Assembly: GCA_963573385.1 (NCBI GenBank)
Contig: CAUYLG010041570.1
Coordinates: 1-64,000, forward strand
From: Cacajao melanocephalus
Taxonomy: Eukaryota > Chordata > Mammalia > Primates > Pitheciidae
Reading direction: 5' to 3'
Length of the DNA: 64,000 nucleotides
Positions 37,149 to 47,026 of this stretch are shown here, piece after piece (the first letter of the stretch is position 1; each line of letters opens with the position of its first letter). The notes under the pieces are model-generated. The model saw only the letters and a program-made list of their open reading frames with translations, searched no databases and was not told the origin of the DNA. The translations under genes were made by a program, and so were the position numbers.

Positions 37149-37580
37149 TAAGAAAAAAAAAATTATAATGGCCATGTATTTTAAGTCCTTTCTTAGTGAA
37201 GTTAAAATTTTATTTTGCACATAATTATGACTCAGTGACTAAGATAATATCATCACTGTGGACACCCACCTTATCATTTACTAATAAATGCTAATGATTT
37301 TATGGTAGTCTATCAAATTACTTAACAAATATACAGCATACATATAATAGAATATATGCACACAACATATTCAAATGTACAATTGAGATAGTTCCTTTAT
37401 GTCAAACACATACTATAAATATATGATATATCCATATGTATAATTTTTTCTGGAATTGGTGATAAATATTCTTTGTAATCTACAGAAACTTTCTTTTTAA
37501 TGAAATTGTTTCAAATTTAGTACCAAAGGAAATATGAATAATGACTGGTTTCAAAATTTTTGTTTGTTATTATTATCACT
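37149..37580. other. Unassigned AT-rich sequence
   Basis: Nothing recognised. Confidence 0.4.
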
Positions 37581-37732
37581 ATTTTTTAATTGAGACAGGG
37601 TCTTGCTCTGTCCCTCAGGTTGGAGTGTAGTGGCACAATCACAGCTCTAACAGCCGGGTTCAAGTGATCCTCCTATCTCAGCTTTCCAACTAGCTGGGAT
37701 GACAGGTGCATGCCACCATTCCTGGCTGGTTT
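37581..37732 (-). mobile_element. Alu right-monomer fragment (AluJ/FRAM-like)
   Basis: A T-rich end and GAGACAGGGTCTTGCTCTGT, then TGGAGTGTAGTGGCACAATC through to CATGCCACCATTCCTGGCTG. Only one monomer is present, with an internal gap of about 15 bases, so it is an old truncated copy. Confidence 0.85.
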
Positions 37733-38579
37733 CAGAAACTTTCAAAAATAGTTGATATCTTCTGTGTAATTTGAACATAGTTCCACTTCAAACTCCTTAG
37801 AAGTAAAAATGATATACCCAAAAAAATTGTTGTATTTCGTAGCAAGACATAACATAAATTACATTACTTTGTCATTTAAACTTTAGATTATGTTGTAGAG
37901 TCCACCGGCAAGAAGAGAAACACGAACATGAAGAAATACAGTTTTCTGTGAGAATAATGTAGTATTCTAAAAATTATTTTTATCTTCCCAAAATTTATAT
38001 TGCTATGCATCTATTATAAAATTAAAAGTATATTCACTGGCTTAACAAGTTGGTAGTCTACATTATATTATGAGTTTAGCCAGATGATTACAATGTTATA
38101 TCAAAATATCTTGAGATAGCATAAGATGAAAAAAATGACAAATATAAAATAGCAAGTCACACACTACATTCTCTAAAAATGGACAATTTACTTTTTCTTT
38201 CACCAGAAACTAAACTATATACTAGAGATGTTGATCAAATAACTAGCTTTTTCAATAGTATTGGTAGACAGGGATTTAATGTTGTTTATTTCTATAAAAA
38301 TTTTACTGTACTATTTTGTAGATTATATACCACATATTTCTATTAGTTAAGCAAACTGATTTGAGATGTAGTCTTAGTTAGTTTATCATTTTTTTGCTTT
38401 GACTTCATTCCTCTTATTCCTGTGTAAAATGCAGTTCTCGTGCTTGGCCCATTAGGGCAAGAATGGCATCTTCCATATGAGCACAACAGAAATGTTAATG
38501 AACATGAGTTCATGAAGATGAAGCCTCTTAATCTAAACTTGACAATGTACCTATTTAACTACAATTTAAGTCTTTCTTG
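37733..38579. other. Unassigned AT-rich sequence
   Basis: Nothing recognised. A 62-codon frame at 38440-38628 runs into the hairpin below and is chance. Confidence 0.4.
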
Positions 38580-38647
38580 TGTAACAAGAATATTGTTAAG
38601 TTTATTTAATATTCTTATTGTTAAATAAACTTAATATTCTTGTTACA
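38580..38647. repeat. AT-rich inverted repeat, 26-bp arms
   Basis: Left arm 38580-38608 and right arm 38622-38647 are exact reverse complements except for a 3-base insertion (GTT) in the left arm. The loop is 13 bases. No transposon family was recognised. Confidence 0.93.
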
Positions 38648-38761
38648 TGAGAAAAACATGCAGGTGTAAGTTTCCTTGAGCAACTCTTACTTAGGTGGTC
38701 AATGTATGTAACCAGGCCCAATGTCAATAAATACAGAATTGTACGTAATTATTCTTATACA

Positions 38762-38785
38762 AAATAATAATAATAATAATAATAA
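38762..38785. repeat. (AAT)n microsatellite
   Basis: Seven to eight AAT units. Confidence 0.9.
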
Positions 38786-38813
38786 GTGAACTGCTTCCCC
38801 GCATTGAAAACAC

Positions 38814-39207
38814 TGCTATGGTTTGAATGTGTCTCCCAGACCAGCATGTGTTGGAAACTTAATCCCCAATGCAACAGTAATGGAAAGCAGGGCCTGATGA
38901 TTAGGTGATTAGGCCTTGAGTGTGGAGTGAGTGGATTAAGGCCATTAGAGTGGAAGTAGATTTGTTATCTCAGGAGTGGGTTCATAATGAAAGGGAGAGT
39001 TTGGGTTGCTGTTCTCTCTTGATCTGTCTCTCTCTTTGACTTTTTACCATGTGATGAACTATATTGCAGCAAGAAGTCCAACACCAGGTGCTGTCAGCTT
39101 GATCTTGGACTTCCCAGCTTCAGGAACTGTGAGAAATAAATTTCTGTTCATTATAAATTATGGAGTTTATGATAATCTGTTATAGCAGCACAAAACAGAC
39201 TAAGAGA
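38814..39207 (+). repeat. MLT1-type (MaLR) solo LTR
   Basis: Starts TGCTATGGTTTGAATGTGTC. It then shows GGAAACTTAATCCCCAATGC, ATCTTGGACTTCCCAGC, GAGAAATAAATTTCTGTTC (with the polyadenylation signal) and ends near CAAAACAGACTAAGAGA. This is a near full-length MLT1 LTR. Flanks AACAC (38809-38813) and AAGAC (39208-39212) look like a 5-bp target duplication with one change. No interior follows, so it is a solo LTR. Confidence 0.88.
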
Positions 39208-40129
39208 AAGACCAAAAGAATCAAAGACCAGAAGACATTTGCTATTTAAAGTATATATATTTATAATTGTGAAAGATATTTTAAAAGTGACCCAGTCATA
39301 AGATAATGATTTGAAGCTATGCATTCATTTACTGTTTTGTAAAAATGTCATTGAAATTATCAAGGATTTATAAATATAAAATAACAGAACAAGCCTAAAA
39401 TTTTCAGATGTTACAGACACTTACATTCTTTAAAGTGCAAAATACAATTATGGAAACAAACCTATTCTGTTTCTCATTTTTGAGAAATAAAAATATCTGG
39501 GCAGTGGCCTATACAATTTAGTCCACTAATTTATTGGAAAAATGTGTTCCTCTATATTAATTTTTTAAAAAAAATAATTAAGAGGCACATAAAAGGCACA
39601 CAACATCAAAAGGACTGGCTCATACAAAGAAACCAGAAATAATATTCATGAAGAAAGCAAACTTACAGTATGACATAAAGCAGTATGTAAAATATTTAAC
39701 TTAGATTTTCAATGATAACCAAAAGGACATTGCATATATCAGTAGAAAACTTCCAAATGCCAACCAGCCAACCAAGACTATATTCAGAAAAAAGGATTAT
39801 TAATATTAAAATACAATGGATACAGTAAGACATAGATTACATGAACATAAAACTGAATTCATAATTCAGTGTTCAGCTTGAGAGTGTTTCTAAAAACACA
39901 GAAGAGACAAAATTAATAGTGATTTATTTCCTAACAGCCATGTTATTATCCCCTTTGCATCTTCCTAGACATTTCTCAGGGCCTTTGCATGTAGGTAGGG
40001 CCATTTACCTAGTGCCTGCTATTTACATGTGGCCAAGGTATGTTTTCTCTATGCATTCAATTTTCTTGTCTAGCATTATATGCAGAGATCTAATAATGAT
40101 AGGGTCAATTTTTCAAAAATATAAAAATC
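39208..40129. other. Unassigned AT-rich sequence
   Basis: No gene. Part may be an extension of the old L1 to its right. The 76-codon frame 39919-40149 has no motif. Confidence 0.4.
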
Positions 40130-40534
40130 CTATGTGTGTATGCACTTGACAATGAAGCATAAAATCACCTTAGGGCAATGACTGCTAGGACTGAAAGTAG
40201 AAATGGACACATCCACTTATACAGTTGGAAACATCAACACCCTTCTTTCTGTAATTGACAGGTCAAACAGTCAAAAAAAATCAGTTAGCATGTATATGAC
40301 AAGAAAAGCCATCTGGCAATCAACATGTTCTAATTGAAATTTATAAAATATTCTATCCAACAATAACTGAATACATTCCTCCCAAACTCATATAAAAGAT
40401 TCATCAAGAAAGACAACATTTTGAACCATATAGTGTATAACAAATTTAAAAGAATAATATTATACAATATATAATTCATCTACTATGAATTTAAACTATA
40501 CAGATCTTCAGAAAAAAGACATTGAAAGTGGATG
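40130..40534 (+). mobile_element. Old L1M ORF2 fragment, plus strand
   Basis: CATCAACACCCTTCTTTCTG, then an AACATGTTCTAATTGAAAT-like part and AACATTTTGAACCATATAG follow the order of the ORF2 endonuclease region of old L1. Very diverged. It abuts the 5' end of the better-preserved L1 at 40535. Confidence 0.5.
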
Positions 40535-42073
40535 GAGGGAGGACACAGACCTCAGGCTGAAATGGTAGGAAGCTGTGAAGCTTTCATGGGTTTGCCAACT
40601 GTGGTTGCACCAGGACTCATTCCTGGACCCAAGCAATTCCTGGGGAAGGGGTGAGTAAAATTGCATGGAGTTACCCATTCTTACCTAGGACTTCCAAAAT
40701 CCTACCTCCCGGATACCTCATGAGTCCTATGGGCATTTGAGCTGGCAAGGACAACAGCCTGGAGAGTAGGCAGAGACAGAACTCCAGCCTGCATGGAACC
40801 CAGAGGGTTTGGCATGGGAATGGCTGCAGTGGAGCAGCCATGTTTACTCAACCCCCAAGGCTTTTTACACTTTTCTGGATTGTTTTAGCCTTTGTTGGTT
40901 GCTGGACTGGGACACAGCAAGGCTATTTCACCCATGGGATAGGACCAGTCTGATCTGAGCACCCCTTCATTTGCCAGCTATCCCAGAGTTACAGTTTGGC
41001 TGCCCCTGCTTGCAGTGCAGTTTCAGCTGCCCGGCAAAAGTGGTTGCTACCACCATAGTTTTATTCACCAGCAGACCTCACCTAACATAGAGCTTTTGCA
41101 GGCAGGGCCCCACCAGCACACACCTTACCACAGCCCTCCCCTTCTAGTACATACTCACCCACACCCTCCATCTGCTGCTTCATTGATGTGCACACATTCA
41201 CTGAACCCACTGACATCCCACAACTGGTACACGCATACACAGGACCTGCAACTACTCTACCAGCAGTGAGAACGCACATGGGGAGCCCATTGCCACCCTG
41301 CCACCACTCCACAGAGATGTTTTTATCAGCATGCCCCATTAGCCTGTTGTTGCTAAGAGACTGGGAACTCCTTGGACCCTCCAGTGCAGCAGGTGCTTAA
41401 TCTTGAGGGGCCAGATAGAAAAGCACTGGGCCTAGTCACAGCTCTGCAGGGTTACAATACACAGCCCACCAGTGATGAGCTGAGTCCTGGCTCCCTAAAA
41501 TAATTCAGAAACAAAGCCAGTCAACTAAACCCAACTTATACCACAGTCAAACACTTAAGGGTATTAAAAATATAAAAGCAAAATCCCCATGCAAAGGACA
41601 GCAACTTCAAATATTAAAAGAACATTAACCCACACAGATGAGAAAGAAATAGCACAGGAACTCTGAAAATGTCAAAAACCAGAATGTCCTCTTACATCCA
41701 AATGACTATAGTAGCTACCCAGCAGTGGTTCTTAACTGGACTGATATGGTTAAAATAACAGACATAGAATTCAGAATCTAGAAAACAATGAAGATCATCA
41801 AGATTCAGGAGAAAGTTGAAATCCAATTCAAGGAATCTAAGGAATCCAGTACAAAGATACCAGACCTGAAAGACAAAATAGCCATTCAAAGAAAGAAACA
41901 AACTAATCTAGAGCTGAAAAACTCACTATAAGAATTTCATAATACAATTAGAAATATTAATGGAAGAATAGGCTGAGCTAAGAAAAAAAATCCCATAGCT
42001 CAAAGAGTGTTTCTTCAAATCAATTCAGTTAGACAAATTTTGTTTTCATTTTTAAAAAGAACAAAACCTCTGA

Positions 42074-42127
42074 GAAATATGGGATTATGTAATAATAATA
42101 GAAATATAGGATTATGTAATAATAAAG
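42074..42127. repeat. 27-bp tandem duplication in L1 ORF1 region
   Basis: Two head-to-tail copies (42074-42100, 42101-42127) of a unit containing GGATTATGTAATAATAA, with about two to three differences. Confidence 0.85.
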
Positions 42128-42349
42128 AGACCAAATCTATGATTCATTGGAATCCCAAGAGAGGAAGAGAGAGCAAGAAACATGAAAAATATATTTGATG
42201 ATATTGCCCATAAAAATATCCCCAACTTTGCTACAAAGATTGACATGAAAATTTAGGCAATTCAGAGAACTCCCATGAGATCCTATACAAGACAACCATA
42301 GCCAAGACACATAGTCATCAGATTTTGCAATGTCAACATGAATAAAATA

Positions 42350-42376
42350 TGTTTAAATAAAATAAAATAAAATAAA
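42350..42376. repeat. (AAATA)n simple repeat
   Basis: Several AAATA units followed by an A-run, inside the L1. Confidence 0.85.
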
Positions 42377-42739
42377 AAAAGCTAGAGAGAAGGGATAGGT
42401 CACCTTCAAAGGGAACCCTGTCATTATAATAGCATAACTTTCAACAGAAACCTTACAAGTCAGAAGAGATTGGGGGTCTTTATTTAGGATCCTTAAAGTA
42501 AAGAAATGCCAACCAATAATTTTATATCCAGCCTAAATAAGCTTCCTAAGTGAAAAGATGTAAAATCATTTTTTCTGACAAGCAAATGCTAAGGGAATTT
42601 ATCATTACCAGTCCTGGCTTATAAGAGCTTCTTAAAGAAGTACTAAGCATAGAAATGAAATACTATTACCTGCCACCACAAAAATATTTTAGTACATGGC
42701 CCACTGACACTATAAATTAACTATACAGTCAAATCTACC

Positions 42740-44936
42740 TAACAAGCAGTTGACAACATGATGATGACAGGATCAATTCCTCATATATCACTATTAAGCT
42801 TGAATATGAACAGGCTAAATGCCCACTTAAAAGGCACAGAGTAGCAAGTTGGATAAAGAACAAAGACCTAACCATATATTTTTTTCAAGATATCCATCTC
42901 ATATGCAGTGACACCCACAGGCTCAAAGTAAAGTGATGGAGAAAGATCTAGCAAGCAAACAGATAAAAAAGAGGAAGAATTGTTATTTTTATTTTGGACA
43001 AAACAGACTTTAAACCAGCAATTATCAAAAAGGACAAAGAAAGGCATTATATAGTGATAAATGGATCGATTCAACTAGAAGATTAACTATCCTAAATATG
43101 TATGTACTCAACACTGAAGCACTCAGATTAATAAAACTACAGAGCAACCTACAAAAATAGTGGGAGACTTCAACACCCTACTGACGTTGTTAGATCATCA
43201 AAGCAGAAAACTAACAAAGATATTCAGAGCCTAAAACTCAACACTCGACCAAACAGACTTAACAGACATCTGCAGGACACTCCACACAACAGTAGAATAC
43301 ATAGTCTTCTCATCTGCATATGGCACATACTCTAAAATTGACCACACGCTGGACCATTAACCAATTCTCAATAAATTAAAAAAACCAAAAATCATACTAA
43401 CCATGCTCTAGAACCACAGTGCAATATGAACAGTAATTAATATCAAGAAAATCTCTCAAAACCACACAATTACATAGATATTAACCTGCTCCTGAATGAC
43501 TTTTGGGTAAAGAATAAAATTAAGGCAGGAATCAAGAAATTCTTGGAAACTAATGAAAACTAAGATACAGTATACTGGAATCTTGGGACACAGATAAACC
43601 AATGTTAAGGGGAAAGTTTATAGCACTAAATACTTACATCAAAAAGTTAGAAAGATCTCAAATTAACAATGTAATATCACACTTATAGGAAATATAAGAA
43701 CTAGAGTAAGCAAACACCAGACCTAGCAAAAGAAAACAAATAACCAAAATCAGAGCTAAACTGAACAAAATTGAGATATGAAAATGTCTATAAAAGATCA
43801 ATGCAATCAAAAGTTGGTTATGTAAAAGAACAAATATGGTTGACAGACTACTAGCAAGGCTAACAAAAAAGAGAGAATCTCTAAATAAACACAATTTGAA
43901 ATGATATTACTGGCAACCCCACAGAAATACAAACGAACAAACAAAAAGCAAACAAAAAAAAACCTCTCAGAGGTAATGAACACTTCTACTTACACAAAAT
44001 AGAAAACAAACAAAAGAAATGGATAAATTACTATAAACACATAACCTATCAAGATTGAAACAGGAAGAAATTGAATACCTGAATGGACCAATAATGAGTT
44101 CTGAAATTGTACCAGTACCAAAAATCCTACCAACCAGAAAAAGCCCTGGGCCAGATAGATTCACAACTGAATTCTACCAGATGTATAAAGAAGATCTGAT
44201 GCCAATCTTACTGATACCATTCTAAAAAATTAGAGTGAGGGGATCCTTTCCTAACTTATGAGGCCAGCATCATTCTGATACTAAAACCTGGCAGAGACAC
44301 TAAGAAGAAGGAAAATTTAATATCCTTGAGGAACACATATGCAAAAATCATCATCAATATACTATCAAATAGAATAGAATACAGAAGAAGCACATCAAAA
44401 AGCTAATCCACCATGATTATGTAGGCTTTAATTTCTGGGATGCAAAGTCAGTTTTATATACACAAATAAATAAATGTGATTAATGTCATAAACAACTAAA
44501 AACCAAAAAATGTACATGATCATCTCAATCTCAATAGATTCAGAAAAGGTTTTCAACAAAATTCAACATCACTTTATGTTTAAAATCATCAAGAAACTAG
44601 GCATCAAGGGAACACCTCAAAATAAGAGCTATCTATGATGAAGCCGCAGTCATCATCACACTGAACAGGCAAAAGCTGGAAGCATTCCTCATGAGACCTG
44701 AATCAAGAAAATGATGTCCATTCTCACCACTCATATTCAGCGTAGTACTGGAAGTCCTAGCCAGAGCAATCAGACAAGAGAAAAATAAATAAATAAAAGG
44801 CCCCCCAAACAGGAAGCGAGAAAGTCAAACTATCTTTCTTTACAGATGATATGATTCTACACCTAGAAAACCCCATAATCTCTACCCAAAGGCTCCTAGG
44901 TCTAATAAACAACATCAGTAAAATTTTAGGATATAA
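42740..44936 (+). pseudogene. L1 ORF2 remnant (endonuclease and RT)
   Basis: ORF2 encodes the endonuclease and reverse transcriptase that drive L1 target-primed copying. Here the endonuclease region (from 42740) and RT are recognisable but broken by many stops. The RT active-site box at about 44840-44855 reads F-T-D-D-M, keeping both Asp residues with one neighbour changed. The C-terminal third is missing because of the truncation at 44936. Confidence 0.75.
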
Positions 44937-45093
44937 AGCTGGGAGTTGTGGCCCACACCTGTAGTCCCAGCTACTCAGGAGGCTGAGGCATTAGAATCTC
45001 TTGAACCTGGGAGGCTGAGGTTGCAGTGAGCCCAGATCACTCACACCACTGCACTCTTGCTTGGGAAACAGAGCAAGACTCTGTCTCAAAACC
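44937..45093 (+). mobile_element. Truncated Alu (right monomer), plus strand
   Basis: Begins GCTGGGAGTTGTGGCCCACA, inside or at the start of the right monomer, and continues CCCAGCTACTCAGGAGGCTG to AGACTCTGTCTCAAAACC. The left monomer is missing. It sits at the 3' break of the plus-strand L1. Confidence 0.9.
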
Positions 45094-45279
45094 AAAAAAA
45101 AAAAAAAAAAAAGGACAAGAAGAAGAAAAGAAACAAAAAAAAGAGGTAAGGGAAGGGAAGAGGTAAGAGAAGTGAATAGGTAAGGGAAGGTAAGAGGTAG
45201 TGGAAGGAAAGAGGGAAGGGAAGAGAAGGGAAAGGAAATGAAGGGAAGGGTAGGGGGAAGGGAAGAGGAAAGGGAAGGA
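45094..45279 (+). repeat. A-run grading into (GGGAAG)n-like purine tract
   Basis: A 20-base A-run is followed by about 165 bp almost free of pyrimidines on the plus strand, with GGGAAG and GAGGTAAG units. It lies directly 3' of the Alu, so it probably evolved from the Alu tail. A 100-codon antisense frame with Ser/Phe/Leu/Pro repeats (44991-45293) is a product of this tract. Confidence 0.92.
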
Positions 45280-45626
45280 GTTAATTGTCTCACAGTCCTT
45301 CAGGCTTTATAGGAAGCAAAGCAGCATCTGCTTCCTTGGAGACCTCAGGGAGCTTGTACTCATTCAGAAGGAGACATGAAATCAGGCACATGGCATGGCA
45401 AGAACAGAGTAAGAGAGAGGGAGAGAAGGTGCCAGACACTTTTAAACAACCGATTCTCACTAGAATTCACTCACTATCTTGAAGAAAGCACCAAGGATAT
45501 GGTGCTAAAGCAGTCATGAGTAATCCACCTCCATTATCCAATCACCTCCCACCAGGTCCCACCTCCAATACTAGGGATTACAATTCAACAGAGATTTGAG
45601 AAGGGACATACATCCAAACTATATCA
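45280..45626 (-). repeat. MST/THE1-type (MaLR) LTR, minus strand, truncated
   Basis: Reading plus: TTAATTGTCTCACAGTCCTT, GACACTTTTAAACAACCGAT, CACCTCCCACCAGGTCCCAC and a CCAAACTATATCA end. This is the complement of an MST-type LTR whose 5' end is at 45626. The 3' portion with the polyadenylation region is missing on the left, where the purine tract joins. Confidence 0.85.
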
Positions 45627-46796
45627 CAAACCATCCAGTGTCCTATTGTTAAAACAATAGGAACCATGGTATGTACATAAGTAAATGTATGTGGGTAACT
45701 GTACAGCAAACAAACAAACAAACAAAAGCTAGAGCAAATAAATAATAGCCATTAGTGAGTTAAATGAAAAATTCAGAGAACTTAATTAAGATAAGGAGTA
45801 TACAATTAATTAATAGAACCCAGAGTGTCTCACTGTCCTTATGGATACCTTATATTCCTATCTTACACGAGATCAGAGGCTTGGAAATTATAAGGCAATA
45901 CCTAACTAGATGTAAACTTTTTTCATTGATGAACTGTAACCATTTTCAATAATTTGGTATTGAATTACCACCCTTGAATTATACCAGCTCTATCATATGT
46001 TCAGTACAATGGAATCAGGTCCTATGCGTATTTAGTCTGCTTAATTGTAACAATAGGATTGAGAGAGATGATATTAAAATAAAGATAGAGGTAGAGATTG
46101 AAAGGAAAAGAGAGAGAAGCAAAGAATTTTTAAAAAGAAAGGATAGAATATTTCCTCACTGTCACAAAACCTTGACCTGCATTACTTCCAGAGGGGGGAA
46201 AAACATGAACAAAATGCATACTCTTTTAAGAATCTGAGGTTCCAGGTTTTGAAATTGAAGGATTATTTGTGAAATTATCAAGGCTAATTTTGGCTACATG
46301 TGATTTCCCTACTGGCAGTGTGACTTTAGAATACAATCCATGAGTAAGAGGGAAATCAATTTTACACAAATTATATAAAAGGGACAGTCAAGAGTAATCT
46401 GTGTTTGAAAAAGAAAAGCCAGTGGAAAAAGGGGAATATGCCCAATTACCTATTACATCTCTCAGGATAGATTAAAGTTCATCCTACAGATTTATTCTGA
46501 TTATATTTGCATTTACGGGTTATTCTTTCATCATTGTCCATTTTTCCTAATTGGTAAGCATTTTTCTCAGGTGTCGGACAGTTCCCTCTTAAGTTCAAAA
46601 GGCTATAAGGTTCAGAAAGGGTTTACCAAGTGTAGCATGAGATTCAATTCTAAACATGATTAGAAATGATCCTTAAATGTCAACTTGACTGAATATAATC
46701 AGCTTATGCCACTGAAAAAAATGTGTGTTCTGTTCTGTCATCCTTCTTATATCTGACAAGGTCAGTAGTACCAAAGCTGCAGAGTCAAGATATCTA
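45627..46796. other. Unassigned AT-rich sequence with (CAAA)n
   Basis: A (CAAA)n tract at 45706-45726. Purine-rich near 46085-46145. No gene. Frames of 62 and 87 codons have no domain. Confidence 0.4.
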
Positions 46797-46813
46797 TTTT
46801 TTTTTTTTTTTTG
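46797..46813. repeat. Poly(T) run
   Basis: About 16 T. It may be the tail of an unidentified minus-strand retrocopy to its right; I could not confirm one. Confidence 0.7.
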
Positions 46814-46964
46814 GCTGACTATATACCAGACCGCTAGAGAAAATAGGCAAAATATAAGATTGATTTGGAAAAAGTGAATAAAATAAAACCTGTTTTAGTA
46901 TTAAATTTAAGACCTTTCCAAAAGCTGAAGTGTTTATAAAGAATACATAATGAAAGAAAAAATT

Positions 46965-47026
46965 CATATATGTATATATATATATATGTGTGTGTATATA
47001 TATGTATGTGTGTGTGTGTGTGTGTG
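46965..47026. repeat. Compound (TA)n/(TG)n microsatellite
   Basis: Alternating TATATG, TGTGTG and TATATA blocks. His/Thr and Tyr/Ile repeat frames over it (46794-47091, minus) are artefacts. Confidence 0.92.

Larger units (their letters stand above)
40535..44936 (+). mobile_element. L1 (L1MA/L1PB age), 5'UTR to RT, plus strand, 3' end lost
   Basis: About 4.4 kb. 40535-41500 is GC-rich 5'UTR. 41600-42500 is a decayed ORF1 region. The ORF2 start lies near 42740, and the element runs to the RT domain. It ends at 44936 where a truncated Alu begins; the rest of ORF2 and the 3'UTR are absent. Stops and frameshifts throughout make it inactive. Overlapping 65-85 codon frames in the 5'UTR (41015-41400) are not genes. 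Confidence 0.9.

Noticed and set aside
41015..41400. Overlapping plus/minus frames in a GC-rich segment, gene-like at first sight
   Set aside because: The segment is the 5'UTR of the plus-strand L1 and is continuous with ORF1/ORF2 remnants.
44991..45293. 100-codon antisense Ser/Pro/Phe-rich frame
   Set aside because: Translation of a purine tract plus an antisense Alu.
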